64,000 bases of DNA from Nibrella saemangeumensis (lineage in GTDB: Bacteria; Bacteroidota; Bacteroidia; Cytophagales; Spirosomataceae). Location of the stretch: assembly GCF_039541915.1 (NCBI RefSeq), contig NZ_BAABHD010000012.1, positions 1 to 64,000 on the forward strand. The letters are read 5' to 3'. The notes under the pieces were generated by a model. The model was not told the origin of the DNA. It did not search any database and saw only the letters and a program-made list of their open reading frames with translations. Shown piece by piece: positions 36,217-45,124 of the stretch (positions are counted from its first letter, which is position 1; each line of letters starts with the position of its first letter). A program made the position numbers and the translations under genes.

Positions 36217-36744
36217 TTAGAGCAGCAGGTCAGCGACTTCCTGCCAACTGTTAACTCGTTTGTATTCGGTTTCGTCCCGGTTGTGCAGAGCGGTAAAAAG
36301 CAGGCCCTGACCCGTAAACGTGCGTAGATTTCGGGGCAGATCATCAATCAGATAATCGGTATTGAGTACACTTTTATCGCCCAGAAAGATGATGTTACGC
36401 CAGTGAATGGCCGGAAAGTGTTCGGCCAGCCATTCGTATTTGTCCACGAATGAGTTAGGAAACTCCATGGCGGCCGTGGCGATGTATACCTCGTATTTCT
36501 CCATCAGCCGGTTCACCACATCCTGCGCTCCTTCCATGATCTGGATGTCGCGGAAGAAGCCGGGCTCATACACATTCCGGAACAGCGTCCGGAACTCCTG
36601 CTCGTCGAGCAGTTCATGAAATGACTTCTCTTTTAACTCTTCAATGGTGAATCGGGGGGCTTCACCATTGAGATAAATGTCAATAAACTTACGGTTGGTA
36701 TCCGCCAGGACATCGTCCATGTCCAGTGCAATGCGTTGTTTCAT
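36217..36744 (-). CDS. HAD-family 5'(3')-deoxyribonucleotidase-like phosphatase
   Basis: 175 residues. The catalytic motif ALDMDDVLAD lies at residues 6-15, motif II is ATAAMEFP near 90, and motif IV is LIDDLPRN near 135. The length and DxDDVxAD form fit the 5'(3')-deoxyribonucleotidase (NT5C) group, which dephosphorylates deoxynucleoside monophosphates. The start overlaps the stop of the upstream secreted protein by 4 nt. Confidence 0.88.
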   Translation of the reverse strand: MKQRIALDMDDVLADTNRKFIDIYLNGEAPRFTIEELKEKSFHELLDEQEFRTLFRNVYEPGFFRDIQIMEGAQDVVNRLMEKYEVYIATAAMEFPNSFVDKYEWLAEHFPAIHWRNIIFLGDKSVLNTDYLIDDLPRNLRTFTGQGLLFTALHNRDETEYKRVNSWQEVADLLL

Positions 36745-37373
36745 CCTTTAAATTTAACACCAATCGCGCTTTTGCCACCTGAGTAGATGACAGCTTCGAA
36801 GTCTTTTTTATCCTCCGCAGCTTCTTTCTTCACCCGCTTGACAAATTGCGCCATATCTTCCTCAATTGAATTGTTGACTAAGCCGCTCGTAAAGTATGAT
36901 TTCGCTTTCAAACCACCAGTGGCATCAACCACCCGGTCATACTCCCGAACCGGCTCACTCAGGACATAGAGTTCGTAGCCATCGACTTTCTTAACCCTGG
37001 CCAGGCCTTTGTTTTGTTCGGTAGCCTGAGTCTTGAATTTGATAGCCACTGCGGTTTTAGAACCAGAAATCAGAACCGCATCAAACTCCTTGTTGTCTTT
37101 CTTTCCTTGTTTGACGGCATGTCTGATAAATTGCTCTGCTTTATCCGAAACACCTTCATTAACGACGCCACCCGTAGCCAGTGAGGCCATTTTAAGGCCG
37201 GTCTCTACTTTAAACGCTACGTCGTACTCCCGCAGAGGCTCGGACATTACGTACGTTTCAACACCCTGAATTTTCTCGACGCGGGCGACACCGCTATTAT
37301 CCTGGGCAAATACGGAGCAAAGGGTTGCTACAAAAAGCAGCATGGTGGTGTAGATAGATTTGTAGTCGTGCAT
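36741..37373 (-). CDS. Secreted protein with an internal duplication
   Basis: 210 residues. The signal peptide ends in CSVFAQ. Two ~85-residue repeats follow: GVARVEKIQGVETYVMSEPL... and GLARVKKVDGYELYVLSEPV..., each continuing with REYD and ending in [FE]AV-x-[IY]SG-[SG]-K-[ST]-A-[VI]-x-[IV]KFK. I do not recognise the family. It is translationally coupled to the downstream nucleotidase, which acts in another compartment, so the pairing may have no functional meaning. Confidence 0.8.
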   Translation of the reverse strand: MHDYKSIYTTMLLFVATLCSVFAQDNSGVARVEKIQGVETYVMSEPLREYDVAFKVETGLKMASLATGGVVNEGVSDKAEQFIRHAVKQGKKDNKEFDAVLISGSKTAVAIKFKTQATEQNKGLARVKKVDGYELYVLSEPVREYDRVVDATGGLKAKSYFTSGLVNNSIEEDMAQFVKRVKKEAAEDKKDFEAVIYSGGKSAIGVKFKG

Positions 37374-37457
37374 GATTGTTTGTGGTAAAAGTTGACGGCT
37401 ACAAACCTATCTAGGATACATACACCAGCCAAAAACGAGTGAGTAATCGGCTTTTTA

Positions 37458-38852
37458 TTACAATGTTCGGTTAACATCGAACTTCTCCAGGTAATCGGCT
37501 ACGCGCCGGACAAACTGTCCACCGAGCGAACCATCGACAACGCGGTGGTCGTAAGAGTGCGACAGGAACATCATTTGCCGGATACCGATCAGGTCACCCT
37601 GGGGCGTTTCTATAACGGCCGGTTTCTTCTGAATGGCACCAAAGGCCATGATCGCCACCTGCGGCTGAAGAATGATGGGGGTACCCAATACATTTCCGAA
37701 CGTGCCGATGTTGGAGATGGTGTAGGTTCCGTTGGCCAGGTCATCGGCGGTCAGTTTATTCTCACGAGCCCGCTTTGATAAATCGTTCACCTTTTTAGTC
37801 AGCCCGATAAGATTATACTGATCCGCTTCGTGAATAATCGGAACGATCAGATTTCCGTTGGGCAAGGCCACGGCCATCCCAATGTTGATATGTTTTTTGA
37901 CGATGATAGTGTCACCCTCCACCGAAATATTAATCATTGGGAAGTCTTTGATCGCCTTTACGACAGCCTCAACCAGAATAGGGGTGAAGGTCAGGTTTTC
38001 GCCTGTCTGGCGCTTGAAGTCTTCCTTGACCGCATTTCGCCACTGGACAACTGGCGTCATATCGGCTTCCACAAATGAGGAAACGTGCGGAGATATCTGC
38101 TTGGATTCGACCATCCGCTGCGCAATCATCTTCCGCATCCGGTCCATCTGAATAATATCAGACTGGCCGTTCACCGAAGCTGTTTTAGTCGGGCCGGTCG
38201 CGGGCACAGATGGAACCGTTGTGGGCTTACTGACTGAAGCGGGAGAATCAACTGATGGTTGAGGGGCTGGCTTTGGTTCCACTGCCGCCTGCTTCTTCCG
38301 CTGCTGCACATAAGCCAGCATGTCTTTCTTAGTGACGCGGCTTTCTGCCCCTGAGCCCGGAATACTGTTTAGCTCTTCGGCTGAGATGCCTTCTTCTTTG
38401 GCAATGCTGAGTACCAGCGGTGAATAAAACCGGTTACCGTAATGTACACTACCAGACGCTACCGGCTCCGGCAGTCGCGTACTCATAACCGAAATACCGG
38501 CTTCCAGTTCCTGCGCGGATGCTTCCACCGTTTCCGGCACCGCTACTTCTTCGGGTACCCTTTCCTGGTCAACGGGAGTCTGGGTAGGCGTCGTATCAGA
38601 ACCCGCTTCCTGCTCAATTTCGATTCGGGCAATTGGTTGGCCGATGGGTACTACATCACCATCGTTTACGAGCACTTCTGTCAGGATGCCGGAATGAGAA
38701 GCCGGCACTTCAGTGTCTACCTTGTCGGTGGCCACCTCCAGGATGGATTCGTCGGCTTCAATGCGGTCACCGGGCTTTTTAAGCCAGGTAATCACCGTAC
38801 ATTCCATGATGCTTTCGCCCATTTTGGGCATTACCATGTCTACCAGAGCCAT
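37458..38852 (-). CDS. 2-oxoacid dehydrogenase E2 (dihydrolipoamide acyltransferase)
   Basis: 464 residues. One N-terminal lipoyl domain carries the lipoylated Lys44 in ATDKVDTEVP. A Pro/Thr-rich linker follows, then an E3-binding domain near residues 140-180 (SPLVLSIAKEEGIS), a second linker, and the acyltransferase domain ending in SHSYDHRVVDGSLGGQF with the catalytic His and Asp. The form resembles branched-chain or pyruvate E2 of Bacteroidota; the substrate is not decidable without E1 genes nearby. It follows cinA by 46 nt on the same strand, upstream of nothing related. Confidence 0.92.
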   Translation of the reverse strand: MALVDMVMPKMGESIMECTVITWLKKPGDRIEADESILEVATDKVDTEVPASHSGILTEVLVNDGDVVPIGQPIARIEIEQEAGSDTTPTQTPVDQERVPEEVAVPETVEASAQELEAGISVMSTRLPEPVASGSVHYGNRFYSPLVLSIAKEEGISAEELNSIPGSGAESRVTKKDMLAYVQQRKKQAAVEPKPAPQPSVDSPASVSKPTTVPSVPATGPTKTASVNGQSDIIQMDRMRKMIAQRMVESKQISPHVSSFVEADMTPVVQWRNAVKEDFKRQTGENLTFTPILVEAVVKAIKDFPMINISVEGDTIIVKKHINIGMAVALPNGNLIVPIIHEADQYNLIGLTKKVNDLSKRARENKLTADDLANGTYTISNIGTFGNVLGTPIILQPQVAIMAFGAIQKKPAVIETPQGDLIGIRQMMFLSHSYDHRVVDGSLGGQFVRRVADYLEKFDVNRTL

Positions 38853-38898
38853 TGTATTAGTCGGTTTGGTACTTTGAGTTTGTTTGTGATTGATGAAG

Positions 38899-40170
38899 TT
38901 AATTCAACGTCAGCAACTCCTCCCGGAGCAGATTCAGCACATAATTCGTGGTCAGTTGAATATTCTGTTCGCGGTACTGCCCCAGTTTTAGCAATCGGGT
39001 TACCGTCCGCTGGTCGGTGGCGCAGGCAATCCAGATGGTGCCAACGGGTTTATCGGGTGTTCCGCCGTCCGGGCCGGCAATGCCGCTGGTGGCAATGCCC
39101 ACGCTGGTGCCCAGCACCCGCCGAACGCCTTCAGCCATGGCCTGTATGGTGGGCTCACTCACGGCACCATGTTCGGCCAGCACCGCCCGGTCTACCCCTA
39201 GCTCTTTGACTTTTATTTCATTGGCATAACTGACAATGCTGCCCCAAAAATACGCAGAAGCGCCCGGAACTTTGGTGATTTGTGCGGAAACATAACCACC
39301 GGTACAGCTTTCAGCAATGCCCAGCGTCAGCGATTTCTCCTTCAGCAGGCGACCAACCACCGTTTCCAGCTCATCGCTATCAAAGCCGAACACATGCTGG
39401 TCAATCAAAGGCAGGACGTTGGCTACCTGTTCCGCCAACTCCTGCTGCAATTGCTGTGCATTAGTGCCGGTGGCCGTCAGGCGCAATTTGACCTGACCGA
39501 AGCTTGGCAGATACGCCAGCCGGATTTGCGGGGGGAGCGCGTCTTCCCATTGCTCGATACGCTCGGCCAGAAACGACTCACCAATGCCGACAGTCCGGAT
39601 CATTTTGTGCAGGATGACGGGCGTCCGGAAATGTGCCTGAAGTTTGGGCAGGATCAGGTTGGTCATCAGGCTTTTCATCTCAAACGGCACCCCCGGCAGT
39701 GAAACGTACACCCGCCCGCGAACGTCGCCCTGGTCGTGCTCAAACCACATACCCGGAGCGGTACCCCAGTGATTCGGAATATAGACGCAGTTGGCCGGCA
39801 GGGCGGCCTGGAGCCGGTTGAGCTCCGTCATGGCCCGGCCGCGTTTCGCAAAGAAGCCCGTCACCATCGCCAGCGCATCAGGGTTCATAACCAGTTCGGT
39901 GTTAAAGTACCGGCACAGGGTATGTTTGGTAATGTCATCTTTGGTTGGCCCCAGGCCACCCGTCAGGATAATCACATTAGCCCGCTGGTGGGCTTCCTGT
40001 AAGATTTGCAGAATGGCTTCTGCCTGATCGCCGACGGAGGATTTACGGACAGTCCGGATGCCGATATTGGTCAGTTCGGTGCTAATCCACTGGGTGTTGG
40101 TATCGGTTATCTGGCCGAACAGTATTTCGTCGCCGATGGTTACTACTTCAGCAAGGATGGTTTCAGGCAT
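38899..40170 (-). CDS. cinA: CinA-family competence/damage-inducible protein
   Basis: 423 residues from the ATG at 40170 (MPETILAEVVTIGDEILFGQ). The longer frame would run through the promoter of the divergent gene. The N-terminal molybdopterin-binding-like (ADP-ribose pyrophosphatase) domain has ILTGGLGPTKDD, and the C-terminal nicotinamide-nucleotide deamidase domain has GIAESCTGGYVS, SIVSYAN and IAGPDGGTPDKPVGT. It recycles pyridine nucleotides. Confidence 0.93.
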   Translation of the reverse strand: MPETILAEVVTIGDEILFGQITDTNTQWISTELTNIGIRTVRKSSVGDQAEAILQILQEAHQRANVIILTGGLGPTKDDITKHTLCRYFNTELVMNPDALAMVTGFFAKRGRAMTELNRLQAALPANCVYIPNHWGTAPGMWFEHDQGDVRGRVYVSLPGVPFEMKSLMTNLILPKLQAHFRTPVILHKMIRTVGIGESFLAERIEQWEDALPPQIRLAYLPSFGQVKLRLTATGTNAQQLQQELAEQVANVLPLIDQHVFGFDSDELETVVGRLLKEKSLTLGIAESCTGGYVSAQITKVPGASAYFWGSIVSYANEIKVKELGVDRAVLAEHGAVSEPTIQAMAEGVRRVLGTSVGIATSGIAGPDGGTPDKPVGTIWIACATDQRTVTRLLKLGQYREQNIQLTTNYVLNLLREELLTLN

Positions 40171-40253
40171 AGTACAGGTTTCGGAAAAAACGGGCTGCCG
40201 GCTAAACCTTTCACCGTTTTTTGGGTCAAAAGTACATAAAATCGCTAAATCGG

Positions 40254-40991
40254 ATGAAAAAGATAATCTGGATAACCACCGCACTCACAGGCCTGTTTCT
40301 CACAACAACGCAGGCTCAGACACCGCGGACCACCCTGGGCAAGATCCTTGAGAAAGTAACACAACCTACCGGTACCGGTTCGCTGACAGCCAACGAAATC
40401 GCTCTGGGCTTAAAAGAAGCGCTCCAGGTTGGTATTACCAATGGTGCTAAACAAGCATCGGCCGTAGATGGCTACTTCAGGAATCCATCCATCAAGTTGC
40501 TGTTTCCACCGGATGTACAGCGTATGGAGGCCCGACTGCGGCAGATTGGGCTGGGGCGGCAGGTCGACCAGTTTATCCTGTCCCTGAACCGGGCCGCTGA
40601 GGATGCTGCCAAGCGCTCACGGCCTATATTCATTTCGGCTATTACGTCCATGACCATTCAGGATGCGCTCGGTATTCTACGGGGCCAGCCCGATGCGGCT
40701 ACCCAGTACCTTCGCCGGACTACTTACCAGCAGCTTGTCAACGAGTTTACACCCGTAGTCGATAGCGCCCTGACGGCCAATAATGCAACCCGTTACTACG
40801 GAGACCTGGTTCGGACTTATAACCAGATACCATTGGTGCAGAAGGCTAATCCCGACCTGACAAACTACGCTACGACCAAAGCTGTTGACGGCCTGTTCCT
40901 GCTGATTGCACAGGAGGAGAAAAAAATCCGTGAGAATCCGGCTGCCCGCGTGAGTGATATTCTGAGAAGAGTTTTCGGATCGCGGCAGTAG
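40254..40991 (+). CDS. DUF4197-domain secreted protein
   Basis: 245 residues from the ATG at 40254, which starts a signal peptide (MKKIIWITTALTGLFLTTTQAQ). The helical body, with NEIALGLKEALQVGITNGAKQ and SITSMTIQDALGILRG-like segments, matches the DUF4197 family. No biochemical role is known to me. It is divergent from cinA. Confidence 0.85.
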   Translation: MKKIIWITTALTGLFLTTTQAQTPRTTLGKILEKVTQPTGTGSLTANEIALGLKEALQVGITNGAKQASAVDGYFRNPSIKLLFPPDVQRMEARLRQIGLGRQVDQFILSLNRAAEDAAKRSRPIFISAITSMTIQDALGILRGQPDAATQYLRRTTYQQLVNEFTPVVDSALTANNATRYYGDLVRTYNQIPLVQKANPDLTNYATTKAVDGLFLLIAQEEKKIRENPAARVSDILRRVFGSRQ

Positions 40992-41182
40992 TTTGGTTGA
41001 GGGATTAATTGGACGGTTTGCCGGCTTCAATGGGGATTTGTAGGGATAGCATTCCCTATGTTGCATATAGCGTAAGCAAACGGTGACATCTACCTCTAAA
41101 TTACCTAAAAACGTGGCTGAATACCCGGTGGCTCACGAGTTTTTCGTAATTTAGGGGTTTAATTGCTCCTTTATACATTTGT

Positions 41183-41542
41183 ATGAAAAAATCTGAAATT
41201 CGCTTTAGCGTTGAATTAGACCCCTCCAATGTACCCGACAAGATATACTGGGATGCCACCGATAACCCCAACGAAGGCCTGAGTGACACCAAAGCCATTG
41301 CCGTTGCGCTTTGGGACCATTACCACCGCAGCACCATGAAAATAGACCTCTGGACCAAAGATATGGAGGTGCTGGATATGAAGCGGTTTATCATTGAAAT
41401 CATGAGCGGCCTCGCCGATACCGCTATGACGGCGACCGGTGACCAGCGGATGGCCGATGATATTGAAAATCTCTGCCGGACGATCAGCAAACGGGTTGAG
41501 GAAGAATATAAAGCGCAGAATCAGCCCAACAGCAATAAATAA
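41183..41542 (+). CDS. gldC: Gliding motility protein GldC
   Basis: 119 residues. The start MKKSEIRFSVELD and the segments VPDKIYWDATD and MKIDLWTKDMEV match GldC. It is a soluble protein that supports gliding with GldB, and is restricted to Bacteroidota. It precedes a thioredoxin-like gene by 24 nt. gldB is not in the window. Confidence 0.88.
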   Translation: MKKSEIRFSVELDPSNVPDKIYWDATDNPNEGLSDTKAIAVALWDHYHRSTMKIDLWTKDMEVLDMKRFIIEIMSGLADTAMTATGDQRMADDIENLCRTISKRVEEEYKAQNQPNSNK

Positions 41543-41566
41543 GTCATCTGCCAACTCTGTTCTACC

Positions 41567-42775
41567 ATGAAGAAATTATTCATTTCGCTGGTCATCTGTT
41601 GCCTGTCCGTGTCGGTAGTGATGGCACAGAAGGGCAAAAACGGAATCCTGTTCAGGGAAGCTCCGCTGGAAGAGGTTTTCCAGGCTGCCCGCAAGGCTGG
41701 TAAGCCCGTGTTTGTGGAGATCTACTCCCCAACCTGCCATGTCTGCCAGAGCTTTGTGCCGACACTGAACGACAGTCGGGTAGTCGATTTCTACAATGCC
41801 CGTTTCATCAGCACGAAGCAGGATATTACCCAGAAGGCCACGCAGGCTTTTCTAGGCAGCCGGAAAATGTACGTTCCGCAATTGCCACTGTTCCTTTACT
41901 TCGATGCACAGGGAAACCTCCTGCATATGGCAATGAGCAGCAACACGGCCAATGAAGTAATCCGACACGGCACCAACGCGCTCAATCCCGGCCAGCGGAC
42001 CCAGGGCATGAAGGGCCGGTACACCAAGGGCGAGCGGTCACCGGCTTTCCTGATTGATTACGCTATGTACTCGCTGGTCACCCGCGATACGGTAACAAAC
42101 ATGAAGGCGATGGAAGAGTACGCCCGGCAGGTGCCTGCCAGTGATTTTGCCAAATATACCAACTGGCTGGCATTGAAAAAGCTGGTCATGGATTCGGATA
42201 ACCCGCTGTTCCAGTACTTTCTGACGCACCAGGATCAGTATAAAAAGCACGCTCAGCCCGATGAACTCAAAAATGTGGCTGAGAACATTCTGATGTCCTC
42301 GTTGTTCAGCAGCCGGGGTGCCCGGTATTCACCGGAAAAGATTCTGGAAATCCGGTCTAATCTGGCTAAAATCGGGATTGATCCCAAAGTAGCCGCCAAC
42401 CGGACCTTGTTACCGGAGGTAAATGCGTTCTTCCAGACGCGCCAAACGGCCAAAGCCGTAGCCCGGATGGACAGTCAGGTAACCAACAACCCGATCACTG
42501 TTCCGGAGTTTGTTTACATCACCAAGCTGTTTAACCGCTTAAGTCCGGACCCATCTGATGCGCCAACGGTAATCAAATGGGTAAACAAAGCTTTTGCGCT
42601 GAACAAAGCGACACCCAGAGAACAGTCGGACCTGTATTATGAACTGGCCGAGGCTCACCGTCGGGCCGGCAACATGGCCGAAGCATCAAAAGCGGCTCAG
42701 AAGTCGATGGAACTGGCACAGGCAAACAAACTGGATGTTCGGCGAAACGTAGAGCTGATGCAGAAGTTGAAATAA
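41567..42775 (+). CDS. Periplasmic thioredoxin-fold protein with C-terminal helical repeats
   Basis: 402 residues with a signal peptide (VSVVMAQ). The thioredoxin domain at ~25-140 has the C-x-x-C site SPTCHVCQSF and the cis-Pro segment VPQLPLFLYF. About 250 helical residues with TPR-like character follow (YYELAEAHRRAGN near the C-terminus). It is probably a disulfide oxidoreductase or thiol-dependent chaperone in the periplasm. Strong terminator downstream. Confidence 0.85.
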   Translation: MKKLFISLVICCLSVSVVMAQKGKNGILFREAPLEEVFQAARKAGKPVFVEIYSPTCHVCQSFVPTLNDSRVVDFYNARFISTKQDITQKATQAFLGSRKMYVPQLPLFLYFDAQGNLLHMAMSSNTANEVIRHGTNALNPGQRTQGMKGRYTKGERSPAFLIDYAMYSLVTRDTVTNMKAMEEYARQVPASDFAKYTNWLALKKLVMDSDNPLFQYFLTHQDQYKKHAQPDELKNVAENILMSSLFSSRGARYSPEKILEIRSNLAKIGIDPKVAANRTLLPEVNAFFQTRQTAKAVARMDSQVTNNPITVPEFVYITKLFNRLSPDPSDAPTVIKWVNKAFALNKATPREQSDLYYELAEAHRRAGNMAEASKAAQKSMELAQANKLDVRRNVELMQKLK

Positions 42776-42798
42776 GCAAATGCTCCCCAAAAACATTG

Positions 42799-42828
42799 GC
42801 CTGCTCCGGACGGAGCAGGCTTTTTTTT
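42799..42828 (+). terminator. Rho-independent terminator
   Basis: A 10-bp stem (42799-42808 with 42811-42820) is followed by eight T. The rest of 42776-43072 holds no gene I can support; there is a short AGCTTA/TAAGCT inverted repeat at 42951-42967. Confidence 0.9.
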
Positions 42829-43072
42829 GCCCCGCCAACACGCAGGATTCAGGGAGGGATGTGCGCAAGTGCCTCGCGGGAAAAGATATTTGACCTTACC
42901 AGCAACTTATCGGAAGGTAAAGTGTTTACTAAGTAGCTTCCCTTCATGTCAGCTTAATTCGTAAGCTAATCGTCCTGACGCCCGCGCTTGTCACTGTACT
43001 GCCAGGTAAGAATCACGTATCGTTTCGGCTATTGAACCGGGCTATTCAACATGACATTTTAAACCCAAACCA

Positions 43073-43462
43073 ATGAAACTATTCCTTAATCAATTCGATA
43101 TTCCTTTCCAGGTCGACGATTCGGTTTTTATCAACCAACCCCTTACGTACTGGACAGACAACAACGCAAAGGTGGTGCCTCACTTCTCAGGAGTGATCAA
43201 ATCCATTGAAGTCATCATCAACCCTAAATCCCGGTTTATCCGGAAAAAAGGTGAACAAAATACCTTGGTCGTCGATATGGTCAGGTACGAAATACTACCT
43301 CACAGTCAATTTAATCCGTTTGGGCAGGTTGAGATTTTTGATCAGGTGGAAAGTGGTTCTAAACTGTTTGCTACCGAACAGGCCTTACTGAATGATTCCG
43401 CAACAAATCCCTCCGTGTATCACGCGAAGGGTGAAGCGCTTAACATTACAACGTCTTTATAG
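43073..43462 (+). CDS. Orphan protein, paralogue of 53411-53755
   Basis: 129 residues, no signal peptide or membrane segment. It shares a pattern with the 114-residue protein at 53411-53755: MK-[LI]-x-L near the start, PF-x-V-x-D-[ST]-V-[FW]-I-x-QP, then [RI]Y-[ED]-I-[LK]-P and K-x-LF-x-[TR]-[ERT] near the C-terminus. This suggests a small beta-barrel or SH3-like fold, with D-[ST]-V as a strand start. No function known. A small HTH-like gene follows after 22 nt. Confidence 0.7.
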   Translation: MKLFLNQFDIPFQVDDSVFINQPLTYWTDNNAKVVPHFSGVIKSIEVIINPKSRFIRKKGEQNTLVVDMVRYEILPHSQFNPFGQVEIFDQVESGSKLFATEQALLNDSATNPSVYHAKGEALNITTSL

Positions 43463-43484
43463 CCGCAATAAACTCTCGTAAAGC

Positions 43485-43745
43485 ATGAACGGACTCCATC
43501 AGGTGCTTAAATCGTTATTGAAAGAAGGGGTAATGAATTATGATACCCTTTCGTCGGTCAGCGGCTTAACCGTTTCCTATTGTCAAAAACACGCCGAACA
43601 GCTTCTTCAGCAGGGGATGGTCAGAATTATGCCATTTGGGGGAAGTCAGAAAAAGGATGTAGTCATCATGCTTACCCCTGTGGGAAAAGAAACCGCAGCC
43701 AGACTGAATTCCGAGATCCGTCAACCAGGTGAGGCTTACCAGTAG
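43485..43745 (+). CDS. Small winged-helix-like protein
   Basis: 86 residues. The pattern of helix (HQVLKSLLKEG), helix-turn-helix (NYDTLSSVSGLTVSYCQKHAEQL) and wing (MVRIMPFGGSQKKDVVIMLT) fits a winged-helix domain. It may be a DNA-binding regulator of the operon starting at 43073 or of the stressosome-like operon 69 nt downstream. Family not recognised. Confidence 0.6.
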   Translation: MNGLHQVLKSLLKEGVMNYDTLSSVSGLTVSYCQKHAEQLLQQGMVRIMPFGGSQKKDVVIMLTPVGKETAARLNSEIRQPGEAYQ

Positions 43746-43813
43746 CAAAAAATTGACTTACAGGTAATAATCAGGTTAAAAAAGCTACCTTAGCCAGCCT
43801 AAACGACGCAAAC

Positions 43814-44680
43814 ATGGTTGATAGCTTGCCCCAGCTACTTCGTAGCAAGAAAAAAGACCTTCTCAATACCTGGCTTCAGAAGCAATTGACCAGTGAAACG
43901 CTCCGCGATGATCTGATGACAACCGACGAGCTGCGGGGGCAATCAGAGGATCTTATCAATGCATTAACTAAATCCATATCCGATAAAACGAGTGATAGCC
44001 TAGAATCCGCTGACTATGAGGAAGTAGCAGAAGTTCTGTCGGGAATCTCTATATCGCGGGCCCGGCAGGGGTTCTCGCCCCGCGAAACGGGTCAGTATAT
44101 TTTCAGCCTTAAAGAGTCTATTCTGGAGCTGCTTCAACAGGAAATGGGTAACGATCCGATGAAGCTGTTTAAAGAAAGTCTGAAAGCAAATCGCCTGCTG
44201 GACAATTTCAGCATCATCACGTTTGAAACGTTTATTAAGGAACGTGAAGAAGTCATCTTCCGCCAGACAGCAGAAATCAGTGATATTTCACTGCCGGTGA
44301 TCCAGGTGTGGGACGGTATTCTGGCCCTGCCCATTATTGGAACCCTGGATAGTGCACGCACCCAGGTTGTCATGGAAAACCTGCTCCAGAAACTTGTCGA
44401 CACCGGCAGCAGCATTGCCATCCTGGACATCTCCGGCGTGTCGAGCGTCGATTCGCTGGTCGCGCAGCACCTGATCAAGACCGTTAGTGCTACCCGGTTA
44501 ATGGGGGCCGATTGCATCATTAGCGGTATTCGGCCCGAAATCGCCCAGACCATCGTTCACCTGGGTATCGACCTGTCCAGTATCATCACCAAAGCTTCCC
44601 TGGCCAGTGCGCTCAAGGAGGCCTTCAGCATGCACAGGCTGGTTGTCAGACGACAGGAAACCGAGAAGAAAGTTTTCTAA
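43814..44680 (+). CDS. RsbR-like stressosome protein
   Basis: 288 residues. An N-terminal non-heme RsbR-type sensor region (residues ~1-140, with SISRARQGFSPRETGQY) is joined to a C-terminal STAS domain (~155-275). The STAS segment DISGVSSVDSLVAQHLI and SGIRPEIAQTIVHLGI are close to RsbR. The phosphorylated position corresponding to Thr171 of Bacillus RsbRA is Ser (D-S-L); the second site, in IITKASL, is less clear. It should form a stressosome core with RsbS, whose gene begins 12 nt downstream. Confidence 0.88.
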   Translation: MVDSLPQLLRSKKKDLLNTWLQKQLTSETLRDDLMTTDELRGQSEDLINALTKSISDKTSDSLESADYEEVAEVLSGISISRARQGFSPRETGQYIFSLKESILELLQQEMGNDPMKLFKESLKANRLLDNFSIITFETFIKEREEVIFRQTAEISDISLPVIQVWDGILALPIIGTLDSARTQVVMENLLQKLVDTGSSIAILDISGVSSVDSLVAQHLIKTVSATRLMGADCIISGIRPEIAQTIVHLGIDLSSIITKASLASALKEAFSMHRLVVRRQETEKKVF

Positions 44681-44692
44681 AGCGGCTTTTGT

Positions 44693-45079
44693 ATGGACAA
44701 AATTCCTATACTGCGGATGGGGCCGTTTCTGCTCGTTACCATCCAGGTAGATCTGTACGACCGGCTGGCCCTGGACCTGGAAACCGATCTGATCAGTACG
44801 GTTCATAAAACGGGTGCCTGTGGTGTCCTGATCGATATTTCAGCCGTATCCATTGTTGATTCCTTTATGGGCCGGGTGCTGGGAAATATTGCCAGCATGA
44901 CCAGGGTACTTGATGCCGAAACCGTGGTGGTCGGTATACAACCAGCGGTAGCCATTACCCTGATTGAGCTGGGCTTATCGTTGAAAGGAGTGCATACAGC
45001 CCTCAACGTTGAGCGGGGTATGGCCTTGCTGCAGACGAAGCTTGGTCTGGATACCGGCATGGAGGATGACGTTGAGTAA
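44693..45079 (+). CDS. RsbS-like STAS protein
   Basis: 128 residues, a single STAS domain. VSIVDSFMGRVLGNIASM carries Ser57, equivalent to the Ser59 of Bacillus RsbS that is phosphorylated by RsbT. VVVGIQPAVAITLIELGL is diagnostic for RsbS. It should co-assemble with the upstream RsbR and bind the RsbT-like domain of the downstream kinase. Confidence 0.92.
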   Translation: MDKIPILRMGPFLLVTIQVDLYDRLALDLETDLISTVHKTGACGVLIDISAVSIVDSFMGRVLGNIASMTRVLDAETVVVGIQPAVAITLIELGLSLKGVHTALNVERGMALLQTKLGLDTGMEDDVE

Positions 45080-45124
45080 AGACGGCCGTCTGGTAAATCA
45101 TGCCTTGTTTTCATCAAAGAAACT

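Noticed and set aside
38442..39209. 255-codon plus-strand frame over E2 and cinA
   Set aside because: It runs antisense across two real genes and their junction.
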